A DNA stretch of 64,000 nucleotides, taken from positions 292,457-356,456 of the forward strand of contig NZ_JACXLC010000001.1 of the NCBI RefSeq assembly GCF_014705715.1. Direction: 5' to 3'. This document shows, piece by piece, positions 14,214 through 22,971 of the stretch. This DNA comes from Erythrobacter rubeus (GTDB lineage Bacteria; Pseudomonadota; Alphaproteobacteria; Sphingomonadales; Sphingomonadaceae). The notes below the pieces were generated by a model. That model did not search any database, was not told the origin of the DNA, and saw only the letters and a program-made list of their open reading frames with translations. Position 1 is the stretch's first letter, and each line of letters begins with the position of its first letter. A program made the position numbers and the translations under genes.

Positions 14214-17200
14214 CTAGAAGCGGAAGCCCACCTCAACCGTTGCGCGATCATCGCGGAAGGCGTTCCGGTCGATGGCAGTTTCGAACCCGGCGCCGAAGCT
14301 GAACTGACCGTTCGTGACGCTTACGCCGCCGCGAACTTCGCTCCAGCTTTGCTCACCGATTGCCAGCGGCAGGACGATGCCGACCTGGTCCGCAGCTGCG
14401 AACCGCACGGTCAGATCGTCATTCCCTCCAGCGACCCGGCGAACGTAGTCGGCACGCAGCTCAGGCGTAATCGACCAGTTGCCGCGCAATTGATGCTGCC
14501 CGGCAAGCTTGAAGCCGCCGCGTGCGGTGACGGATTCCATCGCGAGCGAATCGATCGCCAGTGCGGTCTGCGTGCCCTGCTCCTGATACCCGCCGAGGTT
14601 CAGCCGGTCGTAGGAGAGCTGCGCACGCGGGGTGAAGGTGACGCCCTTCATCACGGGCACGTTGACGCCCGCTTCGGCAGAAACGGCATAGCGGCTCATC
14701 GAACTTGCGCCGTTGAGTTGCCGCGCTGCGACACCGTCGAACCCGTCGCGCTGCGTATCGAGATCGATCGTCTCAAGCGTGGTTACGCCGCCGATATAAG
14801 CGTTTCCGCCGAGATCGTATGCGCCGTAGGCCGACACCTGCGTTGTGCGCGACCGGTTTTCCGACGAGCCAATCAGCTCGCTGCCCTCAGCATAGCCGAG
14901 CGCGATGCCGAAGCTCGCGCGATCGGAAACGCTGCGCTCGAGACCCATTCCGAAATAGTTTCCGAACTGGCCGCCGCCATTGATCCCAGCCGAATTGCCA
15001 TCGGTTGAGCCGAAGACACCGCCGGAAATGAAGCCGGAGAACCCTTCAGGAAGCGGAGTGGATGCGCCGGAACGCGGCGTAAGATCGGTAACGCCCATGC
15101 GGACGTCGCGATTGCCGGTCGCCGAGGCGAGACCCATCCGCATCGCTTCGGGGGCACCCACGATCGCGAGCGAGCCGCTTTTGCCGCTGCCCATGATCGA
15201 GAGACGATCATTGACCGCAAAGCTCAGCAGCTGGCTCTGACGGTTTTGCAGTATGGTCGAACTCGAAATGTTGCTCGGAGCGAGGCTGTCGAGCGTTGCC
15301 GTCAGCGCGGCGCCGTCCATCACGTCGATCACGCCGTACAGATCGTAGAGGTTGTCGTAAAACCCGTCGCGAAGCTGATCGAGAGCCTGGGCAAAAGCTC
15401 TGGCCGTGCGACTCTTGCGACCGATAATATCGACAAGTGCACCTGCACGCAGCTCTGCGGTGATGGCATTCTCGCCGTAGGTCAGCTCCGGACGAAGTAC
15501 GCCCTGGAAGCTGGCGATATTGCCGAAGGTACCTTCGATCCCGCCACCGGCTGTAGCGATGGTGACGACGTCGCCGTGACGCGGTGCACGGCCAGCTTTG
15601 TTGAATACGAGCGTCGGCCCCACGCTTCCAGCGTCCGTTGGATCGGACAATGACAAAAGGCCGGTAACAGCAAGTGTATCAGACCCGCGGCGGCTCGCGT
15701 CGATGAAGAGCGAGCTTCCCGAGGTCATGATGAGGTTGCCATCGATAGTCAGCGTGCCGAACTTGTTGGCGCCTCCGGGGACGATGGCGGTCAATCCGGT
15801 CGTTACGAATGGAGAGACCAGCGTGCCGCTTCCGGTAAGGAAGCCCGTTAGCAGGAATGACTCGCGCGCCTGCAGGATACCATCAACATTGGTCCAGCCG
15901 GCAATTTGGGTGAAGTCACCCAGCGTAGTAAGCGACCCGCTGCTTGCGATGTTCAACTTGGTAAGCCCGCTTACAGTGAGGCGGTCGATTTCGATGTCCG
16001 CATCACGCAGTGTGGTCGAGCCAATGGCGGACAGGGTGACGTCGAAATAGCGCGGACGCTGAACGCCCGGGATGCCGACTACGTTGTTAGGGACGAAGTT
16101 CTCCGTACCCGGACCGTTTTCGACCTGCAGGGCTTCCCCGTCCGAACCGACTACCGCGTCTTGCTCAACCGGGGTGCAGAACTGACTGTCGAAACAGAGC
16201 TCACCAAATTTCGCGCCGTCGCCAGTAATCCCAGCGCCGCGCGCGTCAGGAAGACGGTTGATAAGTTCGCCATCGAGGTCGATCACGTAATTGGGATCGA
16301 TTGCCTGCACCCAGTGATCGGGATCGGTCCACTCGCCAATACCGGCCTTATTTGTCGCATACACATAGGGGTTGTTGGCGACTATCAGGTCCCAGAACGC
16401 ATGCAGCGGCTGATAGAAGGAGTGTGTTCCATAGCTGCCAAAGGGCTGATCAGCGAAATAGCGGGAGCCGCCGGACAGCACGCCAGCCACGACCGGGATG
16501 TCGTACTTTTGATCGACGATCAGCGGGCCGCCGGAATCGCCGCCGCCTGTGCTGCCTTCGATGGGGAGGGCGACATCATCGTCACCGAACAGACGGAAAT
16601 CGAACTGGCCGTTGTCCGGATCGTAAGTCCCGCTGGGGTCGGTGAAGCTCGTCCAGTATAGGTTCTGCGGGAGCGCACCGGGCTCGTCGCCGAACAGGAA
16701 ACCGTCGCGATCATCGAATGAGCCGAGGAAGGAGACATAGTTCTCCGCGGCGCGGCGACGAAAGCCACCTGAATTGACCGACCCTTCGGTACCGACACCG
16801 GTGTTGCCGTAGCCGGTTACCGTGACGTGTTCTTGGCCATCGAGAGGGGTGAAGAGCAAGGCCCAAGTCGGGATGTCGAATGCAGGCGTATCGAGAGTAG
16901 CAATGGCTACATCCGCGCTCAGGAAGTCCCCGAATGGATTTTCCGCGGAGCGCCGGTCGTACCAGATGTGCTCGGCATTATAATACGCGTTCGCCACGGA
17001 TGTGGTGAATCCGCTCTCGAGCCAGCCTATGATCCCGTCGAATGTGTCGTTCTGGAAACCGAATGAAATCGGCACGCCGCCAGCGGCCGCGCCGTATGCT
17101 TCTTGCGGGCGGCTGTTGACGCAGTGCGCGGCGAAAATCACCATGCGGGGGTTCACGAGCGAGCCGGTGCAGGTGCCGACGGTGCCATCGCCGTTCCAGA

Positions 17201-17498
17201 TGATCATCTGGCCGATGCCGTTGATATTCTCCGGATCGAGGATGCCATCGGGAGGGAACTGGTTCGGATCGAACCCTTCGCGCACGACGATACCCGGGGA
17301 GTCTTCGGAATCTCCCGGATTGAGCGAGACGGTCGACGCCGCGCTCTCTGCGAGCATTGCGGAAATATCGATCCCGCCCACCGGCTGCGTGCCGGTATCC
17401 GAATTGCCAAGCTCGTTAGCCGAAGCTGAACTGGCAAAACCAAGAGAAAGTGCGGATGCAGCGGCGAGCAATCCGCTGCGACGTGCGGTCGTGTTCAT
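14214..17498 (-). CDS. Autotransporter (type Va) with trypsin-like serine protease passenger
   Basis: A 1094-residue protein with a signal peptide (LLAAASALSLGFASSASA, ending near residue 27). The passenger has a chymotrypsin-fold protease at about residues 75-380 with all three catalytic motifs: FAAHC (His), SADVAIATLD (Asp) and GGGDSGGPLIV (Ser). A repeat-rich beta-helix region follows, with the SSxxLFIDASRRGSDTLAV stretch typical of autotransporter stalks, and a C-terminal barrel of about 280 residues ending in VGFRF with a terminal Phe. The start at 17498 has GAGGGGAC upstream; a frame opening further upstream has no signal peptide. Such proteases cut host or competitor proteins or release themselves. 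The nearby I78 inhibitor is a possible partner. Confidence 0.9.
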   Translation of the reverse strand: MNTTARRSGLLAAASALSLGFASSASANELGNSDTGTQPVGGIDISAMLAESAASTVSLNPGDSEDSPGIVVREGFDPNQFPPDGILDPENINGIGQMIIWNGDGTVGTCTGSLVNPRMVIFAAHCVNSRPQEAYGAAAGGVPISFGFQNDTFDGIIGWLESGFTTSVANAYYNAEHIWYDRRSAENPFGDFLSADVAIATLDTPAFDIPTWALLFTPLDGQEHVTVTGYGNTGVGTEGSVNSGGFRRRAAENYVSFLGSFDDRDGFLFGDEPGALPQNLYWTSFTDPSGTYDPDNGQFDFRLFGDDDVALPIEGSTGGGDSGGPLIVDQKYDIPVVAGVLSGGSRYFADQPFGSYGTHSFYQPLHAFWDLIVANNPYVYATNKAGIGEWTDPDHWVQAIDPNYVIDLDGELINRLPDARGAGITGDGAKFGELCFDSQFCTPVEQDAVVGSDGEALQVENGPGTENFVPNNVVGIPGVQRPRYFDVTLSAIGSTTLRDADIEIDRLTVSGLTKLNIASSGSLTTLGDFTQIAGWTNVDGILQARESFLLTGFLTGSGTLVSPFVTTGLTAIVPGGANKFGTLTIDGNLIMTSGSSLFIDASRRGSDTLAVTGLLSLSDPTDAGSVGPTLVFNKAGRAPRHGDVVTIATAGGGIEGTFGNIASFQGVLRPELTYGENAITAELRAGALVDIIGRKSRTARAFAQALDQLRDGFYDNLYDLYGVIDVMDGAALTATLDSLAPSNISSSTILQNRQSQLLSFAVNDRLSIMGSGKSGSLAIVGAPEAMRMGLASATGNRDVRMGVTDLTPRSGASTPLPEGFSGFISGGVFGSTDGNSAGINGGGQFGNYFGMGLERSVSDRASFGIALGYAEGSELIGSSENRSRTTQVSAYGAYDLGGNAYIGGVTTLETIDLDTQRDGFDGVAARQLNGASSMSRYAVSAEAGVNVPVMKGVTFTPRAQLSYDRLNLGGYQEQGTQTALAIDSLAMESVTARGGFKLAGQHQLRGNWSITPELRADYVRRVAGGNDDLTVRFAAADQVGIVLPLAIGEQSWSEVRGGVSVTNGQFSFGAGFETAIDRNAFRDDRATVEVGFRF

Positions 17499-17743
17499 GA
17501 AAGTCCCCTCATTAGATACACAGAGGAGAAATTCCGGCGAAACGACTCGCCAGTATGCCCCTCCAAGGCGATAGATTACGAAATTCTGAACGCAAGGAAA
17601 GGGCACTAACCAATTAATTTGCAGTCATTTTGTGTAAGCTAACAGGGTTTGCGTAGAAGATATGGTCCTTCGATACAGAAACGGACCGCCAGACTTCGCC
17701 TAAAAGCTTGCCCCCGCTGCGCGCTGCGCACATATTCGAGAGG

Positions 17744-19834
17744 ATGCTCCGCCAGTATGAACTCGTAGAAAAGGTCAAGGATTACGATCCTGACGCTGAC
17801 GAAGCGGCGCTGAACCGCGCCTATGTCTACACCGTCCAGAAGCACGGAGCTCAGAAACGCGCGAGCGGCGATCCCTATTTCTCGCATCCGATCGAAGTCG
17901 CCGGGTTGATGACCGATCTGCAGCTCGACGAGCAGACCATCATCACCGCCCTGTTGCACGATACTGTCGAAGATACGCTGGTCACGATCGAGGACATCGA
18001 GGCCAATTTCGGCTCCGATGTCGCGCGCCTTGTCGATGGCGTGACGAAGCTCTCCAAGATCGAGGCGATGCCTGAAAATGAGCGGGCGGCGGAGAACCTG
18101 CGCAAGTTCCTGCTCGCCATGTCGGAGGACATCCGCGTCCTGCTGGTGAAGCTTGCCGACCGGCTGCACAACATGCGCACGCTTCACTTCATCAAGAAGC
18201 CGGAGAAGCGCCAGCGCATCGCGCGCGAGACGATGGATATCTATGCGCCGCTCGCCGAGCGGGTGGGCATGTATGAATATATGCGCGAGATGCAGGCTCT
18301 GGCTTTCCGCGAGCTTGAACCCGAAGCCTACGCCACCATCACAAAGCGGCTGGAGCAATTGCGCAGTCAGGACGGCGGGCAGGTCGATGCGATCGCGCTG
18401 AAGATCAAACAGGCGCTTGCCGAAGCGGGGATGACTGTCGAGGTCTCGGGCCGCGAAAAGCATCCCTTTTCGATCTGGCAAAAGATGTCGGAGCGTCACG
18501 TCAGCTTCGAGCAGGTGACCGACATCATGGCGTTCCGCGTCATCACCGAGAACGAGGCGGATTGCTACCGCGCCATGGGCATCCTGCACACGACTTGGCA
18601 GTTCCTGCCCGGGCGGTTCAAGGACTACATCTCGACGCCCAAGAACAACGGCTATCGCAGCCTGCACACCTCGCTAATGTATGAGAATTCGATGCGGGTC
18701 GAAGTTCAGATCCGCACGCGCGAGATGCACCAGCGCAACGAATTCGGGCTCGCAGCGCATTGGGCCTACAAACAGCATGACAAGGCCGATGGTGAAGTCG
18801 GATGGCTGCGCGATCTCATCGAGATTGTCGATGCAAGCCACGACGCCGAAGAATTGCTCGAACACACCCGGCTGGCGATCTATCAGGACCGTATCTTCGC
18901 CTTCACGCCGAAAGGCGCGCTGTTCCAGCTGCCCAAGGGATCGACCTCGGTCGATTTCGCCTTTGCCGTGCACACCGACCTGGGTCTCGCTACGGTGGGC
19001 GCGAAGATCAATGGGCGGCACATGCCGCTGAGAACCCCGCTCAACAACGGAGATGTGGTCGAGATTATCAAGGGAGCGGGCGCTGAGCCGCAGCTCTCGT
19101 GGCTCGGCTTTGTCGTAACCGGCAAGGCTCGGGCCGCGATCCGCCGCGCTGTGCGGCTGAAGGAGCGGGCGGAGGTCGCCCAGATCGGGTCCAAGCTGTT
19201 CGATGAAATCGCCGCGCGTGTCCCGGCTCGCATCGGTAGAAAGGCGATCCGCGCTGCCATCGAACGATTGGATATGGAGGGTCCCGAGGACCTGATGTTT
19301 GCCATCGGGTCGGCAAAGCTGACCGACCGGGAGGTTATGGAAGCGCTCGTCCCAGGCTGCACTGCGGACCTCGATGAAAACGAAGAGTGGTCGGTGCGCG
19401 AGCGGGCGATTTCGATCAAGGGCCTGACGCCGGGCGTCGCTTTCGAGCTCGCGACCTGCTGCCACCCGGTGCCGGGTGACCGGATCGTCGGCCTCAGGCG
19501 CAAGGGCGAAACCGTGCTGGTGCACGCTATCGACTGTCTTGAGCTTGCCAACGGTGTCGACACCGACTGGCTCGACCTGTCATGGGGCAAGAGATCGCAC
19601 GGCGCAGTCGGTCGTTTATCGGTCACGCTCTACGACAGGCCGGGGACGCTGGCGGAAATGGCCGGGATATTCGCTCAGAACAAAACCAACGTCACCAGCC
19701 TCGTCCAGACCCAGCTGGATCATCCGTTTACTTCGTACGAGATCGATGCAGAGGTGCAGGATCTGGCGCACCTCAATCGCATCATCAGCGCCCTGAGAGC
19801 GAGCGACGCAGTCGCACAGGCAGAGCGGATCTGA
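17744..19834 (+). CDS. rsh: Rsh, bifunctional (p)ppGpp synthetase/hydrolase
   Basis: A 696-residue RelA/SpoT homologue that makes and degrades the alarmone (p)ppGpp. The hydrolase domain has an intact HD site (His48, then His72-Asp73 in LLHDTVEDT), so hydrolysis should work. The synthetase domain shows FKDYISTPKNNGYRSLHTSL and VEVQIRTREMHQRNEFG. A TGS domain follows (FAFTPKGALFQLPKGS) and a C-terminal ACT domain (LSVTLYDRPGTLAEMAGIFA). This is the single Rsh expected in alphaproteobacteria, where it also signals to PhyR-type stress systems. GAGAGG precedes the ATG at 17744. Confidence 0.95.
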   Translation: MLRQYELVEKVKDYDPDADEAALNRAYVYTVQKHGAQKRASGDPYFSHPIEVAGLMTDLQLDEQTIITALLHDTVEDTLVTIEDIEANFGSDVARLVDGVTKLSKIEAMPENERAAENLRKFLLAMSEDIRVLLVKLADRLHNMRTLHFIKKPEKRQRIARETMDIYAPLAERVGMYEYMREMQALAFRELEPEAYATITKRLEQLRSQDGGQVDAIALKIKQALAEAGMTVEVSGREKHPFSIWQKMSERHVSFEQVTDIMAFRVITENEADCYRAMGILHTTWQFLPGRFKDYISTPKNNGYRSLHTSLMYENSMRVEVQIRTREMHQRNEFGLAAHWAYKQHDKADGEVGWLRDLIEIVDASHDAEELLEHTRLAIYQDRIFAFTPKGALFQLPKGSTSVDFAFAVHTDLGLATVGAKINGRHMPLRTPLNNGDVVEIIKGAGAEPQLSWLGFVVTGKARAAIRRAVRLKERAEVAQIGSKLFDEIAARVPARIGRKAIRAAIERLDMEGPEDLMFAIGSAKLTDREVMEALVPGCTADLDENEEWSVRERAISIKGLTPGVAFELATCCHPVPGDRIVGLRRKGETVLVHAIDCLELANGVDTDWLDLSWGKRSHGAVGRLSVTLYDRPGTLAEMAGIFAQNKTNVTSLVQTQLDHPFTSYEIDAEVQDLAHLNRIISALRASDAVAQAERI

Positions 19835-19863
19835 TTTTATCGCGTCTGGTTTGTGCGGAAAAT

Positions 19864-20181
19864 CTAAAGCAGCTCCAGTTCGAGGTTTACCGCGTCGCCT
19901 TCCGCAAGGTCTTCACGCGCCATCACTTTCTTGCTGATGAGGAGCACCCATTCGGTCTGCTGCTTTTGCGGGAATACCGAGCTTTTCCAAGTGGTATCGC
20001 CCACATGCGCGACGACCTTGACCGATCCGAAGCCTCGCTGGCGGCCGAATTCCAGCCGGTGGAGCCGCGCATGCATGGCGACAGTCTCCGCCGCGGCCCC
20101 GGTGAGCACAACGAGATGATAGGTGCCGCGGTCGCCCTGCCAACGCTTCAGCGGCAGGCGCGCGGTGAGGCTCTCACTCAC
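19864..20181 (-). CDS. DUF1905-family protein
   Basis: A 105-residue protein fitting the DUF1905 fold: LPLKRWQGDRGTYHLVVL, a central SVKVVAHVGDTTWKSSVFP, and a C-terminal acidic LAEGDAVNLELELL. DUF1905 proteins are small beta-barrels of unknown biochemical role, sometimes fused to YdeI/OmpD-like domains. It overlaps the end of the cyclophilin gene by eight bases and is likely co-transcribed with it. Confidence 0.75.
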   Translation of the reverse strand: MSESLTARLPLKRWQGDRGTYHLVVLTGAAAETVAMHARLHRLEFGRQRGFGSVKVVAHVGDTTWKSSVFPQKQQTEWVLLISKKVMAREDLAEGDAVNLELELL

Positions 20182-21214
20182 TTGTCGCCGAGCGGACAGG
20201 CACAGGGATATTGCAGATATCCGCTCCGCCGGCAGGCACTATGAAGAAAGGGTCGCGGCGATTGGCACGCGCATCTGCATACCGGGCGAACGTATCGCCT
20301 TCGGTCGACAGGTATTCGAAGGCGGGGCGCTCAGCGACAGGCAAATCGCTCGCCACTCTTGTTGACTGGATCGGCGTGCGCAATTCCGCCTCGTCCTCGG
20401 TGTAGAAACCGAGCGTACCTGTCCCGCGCGGCAGCGATGAGAGGTGTTCCATTCCAGCAATGATGCGCCCTACCAGCGCGATGTTGCGGTCGAGATGACG
20501 CGGGGCATGACCAATAACGGTGTAAAGCTCCGCGCCGCTTCCGGTGTCGGGCGAATATCCGCGACCAACGCCGACCATGCCGTAGCAATGGACCGGCCCG
20601 AACCCTCTGTTGCCTGCAAACTTCGCAATCGGGAACCCGCCTGAAATTCCCGGCTCCGCACCATAACTGTCGGGCGCCGTGCGCATGGACGCGGGCATCG
20701 AAGGCGAGAGGTCCGGGTCAGATCGCCTGCGTAGATCTTCGCCGTGCGCGACCAACCAATGAAGCGATCTCCAGTTTCGGTTGCGAAGACCTTGGACGAC
20801 ATAGTCTTCGTCGCTCATCACTTTCAGCCCATCAGGTAATGGCTTCGTATCCGCCTCGCCGCTTTCGGGGTTGTCGTATCCGGGATGACCCCATTGTACG
20901 ACATAGTTGTCCTGCACGCGGTTGACCGAAATCCCGTCGTACCAGTGCGCGCGAGCGAGGCTGCGGATGTTTGCTACCCAGCCTTGCGAAAAAGGTCCCG
21001 GGATCAGCTGGATAATGACCTGGCGCTCGCTCCCATCAGCATCGGGAGCAAGCGTCATGATAAGGAGGTCCTCCGCGTCGATCGCGACCCATTCATTGGG
21101 CGAGGCCGTTTCGACGATCTGGTTGGGTGAGGGTGCACCTTCCGGTTCATCCTGGGCAGAAGCGGGCAGGGAAAGCGAGAGCGCCGCAGCAGCGGTAAGG
21201 AGCGTTCTTTTCAT
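20174..21214 (-). CDS. Periplasmic cyclophilin-type peptidyl-prolyl isomerase
   Basis: A 346-residue protein with a Sec signal (LLTAAAALSLSLPASAQ). The cyclophilin core can be followed through LLIMTLAPDADG, GWVANIRSLARAHWYDGISVNRVQDNYVVQWG, a YGMVGVGRG strand and LYTVIGHAPRHLDRNIALVGRIIAGMEHL. The family's FxxxQGG is altered to YVVQWG and the usual catalytic Arg is retained in NRV. A C-terminal extension of about 90 residues is unrelated to the fold. It probably helps fold outer-membrane or periplasmic proteins. Alternative: a non-catalytic cyclophilin-like chaperone. Confidence 0.8.
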   Translation of the reverse strand: MKRTLLTAAAALSLSLPASAQDEPEGAPSPNQIVETASPNEWVAIDAEDLLIMTLAPDADGSERQVIIQLIPGPFSQGWVANIRSLARAHWYDGISVNRVQDNYVVQWGHPGYDNPESGEADTKPLPDGLKVMSDEDYVVQGLRNRNWRSLHWLVAHGEDLRRRSDPDLSPSMPASMRTAPDSYGAEPGISGGFPIAKFAGNRGFGPVHCYGMVGVGRGYSPDTGSGAELYTVIGHAPRHLDRNIALVGRIIAGMEHLSSLPRGTGTLGFYTEDEAELRTPIQSTRVASDLPVAERPAFEYLSTEGDTFARYADARANRRDPFFIVPAGGADICNIPVPVRSATSE

Positions 21215-21230
21215 AGATCAGGTCTGCCAC

Positions 21231-21310
21231 CCGGCGCGCCGCGCCGCAAGGGCGACCGCCCGCCCACAGCGATGCGACCTGTAGGTCGTATGAGCGAGGA
21301 AACCCGGAAA
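21231..21310 (+). repeat. Dispersed intergenic palindromic repeat, copy C
   Basis: GCGACCT and AGGTCGT (21274-21289) flank GT and are followed by ATGAGCGAGGAAACCCGG. Upstream stand GCGCCGCAAGGGCGACC and GCCCGCCCACAGCGA, matching copy A on the minus strand base for base over long runs. It lies directly upstream of the cyclophilin gene. Confidence 0.65.
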
Positions 21311-21323
21311 GGAACGCCACCCT

Positions 21324-21480
21324 GCGCGCCGCGCCGCAAGCGCGACTGCGCTTTGCCGCTGCCGCGGGGAAGCCAAGCGAGCCCGATGGCTCGCGTCCAG
21401 CGTCTTGAAGCGAACGGCAGAAACGCCCAACAAAAACCCCTTCTCGCACGTTTTCGAGGGCGAAAAGGGGCTCTTGTGAC
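21324..21480. repeat. Composite repeat region (module E) with hairpins
   Basis: The 454 bases between the cyclophilin gene and tRNA-Ser contain no credible gene. This part repeats, in inverse orientation, the module upstream of infC: GGAAGCCAAGCGAGCCCGAT followed by GGCTCGCG at 21368-21394. It ends in a strong hairpin at about 21441-21474 (CCCCTTCTCGC and GCGAAAAGGGG, one mismatch). The start of the region repeats GCGCGCCGCGCCGCAAG from copy C. Confidence 0.55.
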
Positions 21481-21668
21481 AGCGTTCGCAGGGAATGCCA
21501 TTCCGCGCAGCGCCATCCAATGCGACTCGGTATAGCATGTTTTTCGGTCCCTGACGCCGCCGGAGTACGGTTCGCCTTGCCTCCAGCCGCATCCATCGCT
21601 ATCCGCGCCGGTTCTTGCCTCGCTGCCGCCGTGCTCGAGTAGCCAAGCGGCAGCGCGAACAAGAATGC

Positions 21669-21759
21669 GGAGCGGTGGCCGAGTGGTCGAAGGCGCACGC
21701 CTGGAAAGTGTGTATACGGTAACCCCGTATCGTGGGTTCGAATCCCACCCGCTCCGCCA
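21669..21759 (+). tRNA. tRNA-Ser (anticodon GGA)
   Basis: A complete class II tRNA. The acceptor stem pairs GGAGCGG with CCGCTCC, the discriminator is G and CCA is encoded. The D arm reads GCCGAGTGGTCGAAGGC. The anticodon stem CACGC/GTGTG carries loop CTGGAAA with anticodon GGA. The long variable arm (TACGGTAACCCCGTA) and the T arm GTGGGTTCGAATCCCAC are typical of serine tRNAs. An accessory gene cluster begins shortly after it. Confidence 0.96.
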
Positions 21760-21956
21760 TCTATCTTGAGCGCCCGTCTCTAGTTTCAGGTCGTCCACGC
21801 AAGCCCGAGGGATAGGCCGGTTCGTGCGTCTCAAGCTATAACAGGCGCATCTAACAGCGCGTCTATTCGGCCCGAAACCAATCCCAAACCGAACAGTGGA
21901 ACAGCGGAAAAGCTAGAAAGCTATTTACAAGCGAGGCTTCATTCCTCTAGCGGCAT

Positions 21957-21974
21957 GATACGTTGTAACGTTTT
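21957..21974. promoter_or_regulatory. Inverted repeat upstream of the DUF1826 operon, candidate Zur-type operator
   Basis: ACGTT and AACGT (21960-21971) form a perfect dyad around GT, 21 bases before the first gene of a metal-related cluster. FUR-superfamily zinc sensors bind AT-rich dyads of comparable shape (centre GTTATAAC-like), and DUF1826 genes are often zinc-controlled. The match is short; this is inference from position and symmetry. The rest of the 233-base gap after tRNA-Ser shows nothing recognisable. Confidence 0.35.
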
Positions 21975-21992
21975 CTCCAGTCGCAGAGCTAA

Positions 21993-22595
21993 GTGTCCGA
22001 AGTGCTCCAATTCTCAGCCGCGATTTCCGCGTCCTCCAACATCCTGCGAGACGTTCTCGATCCTGCCTGCAATCTGGCAATTTGGGAGCGGAAGTCGCAT
22101 CGTCCTTTCGAGGACCTTCTGTCGGGTGATGTTCGCGACGTTAGGTTCCGAGCAGCACCGTTGCAGTTGCGCGAACGGCAGCACGACGAGCTCGCTAGTG
22201 CAGGGTATGCAGACGTAGCCGAGCGAGACGAATTGATCGCTGACGTTTCCGTTTTAGCAGACCATTACTGCGCAATACTTGGCCTCGCCGAGGTGGAAGT
22301 CAGACTTGAGGTCGTCACAACAAACTCCTGCAGAAAATGGCATGCCGACTATGTGAAGGCCCGCCTGATCACCACCTATGTCGGGTCGGGCACGCAATGG
22401 CTTTGTCAACAGGATGCTGCCCGAATGAAGCAAGGCGACGAGCCTCGGAATATCAACTCGATGTCTCCGGGCAACGTAGGCATTTTCAAAGGCAAGCTCG
22501 CGACAGACACACCAGCCATTCACCGCTCGCCTCCGATTGATGGAACCGGCGAGAAGCGCTTGCTTCTGGTCCTCAACCCTCCCGAGGAGGATTGA
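21993..22595 (+). CDS. DUF1826 domain protein
   Basis: A 200-residue soluble protein covering the DUF1826 domain (ISASSNILRDVLDPACNLAIW near the N-terminus, VRLEVVTTNSCRKWHADYV in the middle, and HRSPPIDGTGEKRLLLVLNP at the end). The pattern of Cys, His and Asp in CRKWHAD could bind a metal. The biochemical function is unknown; family members often lie beside zinc-homeostasis genes such as COG0523 chaperones and Zur targets. The GTG at 21993 is chosen because it opens the conserved region; no strong Shine-Dalgarno is visible. It is separated from the MerC-like gene by one base, so it is the first gene of the cluster. Confidence 0.8.
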   Translation: MSEVLQFSAAISASSNILRDVLDPACNLAIWERKSHRPFEDLLSGDVRDVRFRAAPLQLRERQHDELASAGYADVAERDELIADVSVLADHYCAILGLAEVEVRLEVVTTNSCRKWHADYVKARLITTYVGSGTQWLCQQDAARMKQGDEPRNINSMSPGNVGIFKGKLATDTPAIHRSPPIDGTGEKRLLLVLNPPEED

Positions 22596-22596
22596 C

Positions 22597-22953
22597 GTGG
22601 CGCGCACCGCGAAGATCGATCAGGCCGCAATCGGCTTTAGCCTGATCTGTGTGGTGCACTGCGCCGTTTTGCCATTGGCCGCGATCAGTATGCCGTTTCT
22701 CGGATTGGTGGCGGATGCGGAGTGGGTTCACTGGCTCTTCACTTCGCTCGCCATCGCTGCTGCGATCATGACGTTTTCCGTAGCGCACAGCGCGCGCCAG
22801 CCCTCCTTCGTGCTTCCAGCGTCTACGGGGGTTGCCCTGCTTTTGCTCGCGCTGGTCGCCGAGCCGCTCGGTTTCGACGAAACCCTTCCGACGGTTTCAG
22901 GAGCAGTGCTCTTGGCCGGAGCACACCTCTTCCGACTTTATCGAAATCACTGA
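22597..22953 (+). CDS. MerC-domain membrane protein
   Basis: A 118-residue inner-membrane protein with four hydrophobic segments. The MerC-type first helix carries a Cys-x-x-x-x-Cys pair (GFSLICVVHCAVLPL), the residues that bind Hg(II) in true MerC. In this setting, without merA or merR, a role in handling zinc or another thiophilic metal is more likely than mercury resistance. The GTG start at 22597 is supported by GAGGAGG six bases upstream, which overlaps the end of the DUF1826 gene. Confidence 0.8.
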   Translation: MARTAKIDQAAIGFSLICVVHCAVLPLAAISMPFLGLVADAEWVHWLFTSLAIAAAIMTFSVAHSARQPSFVLPASTGVALLLLALVAEPLGFDETLPTVSGAVLLAGAHLFRLYRNH

Positions 22954-22971
22954 TCCTGAATGGAATTTCTC

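Noticed and set aside
14202..15008. 268-residue plus-strand frame antisense to the autotransporter barrel
   Set aside because: The barrel and its terminal Phe are convincing on the minus strand; the antisense frame lacks any family pattern.
22597..22953. A mercury-resistance (mer) operon around the MerC-like gene
   Set aside because: No merA, merR, merT or merP is present nearby; the gene sits with DUF1826 and a TonB receptor instead.
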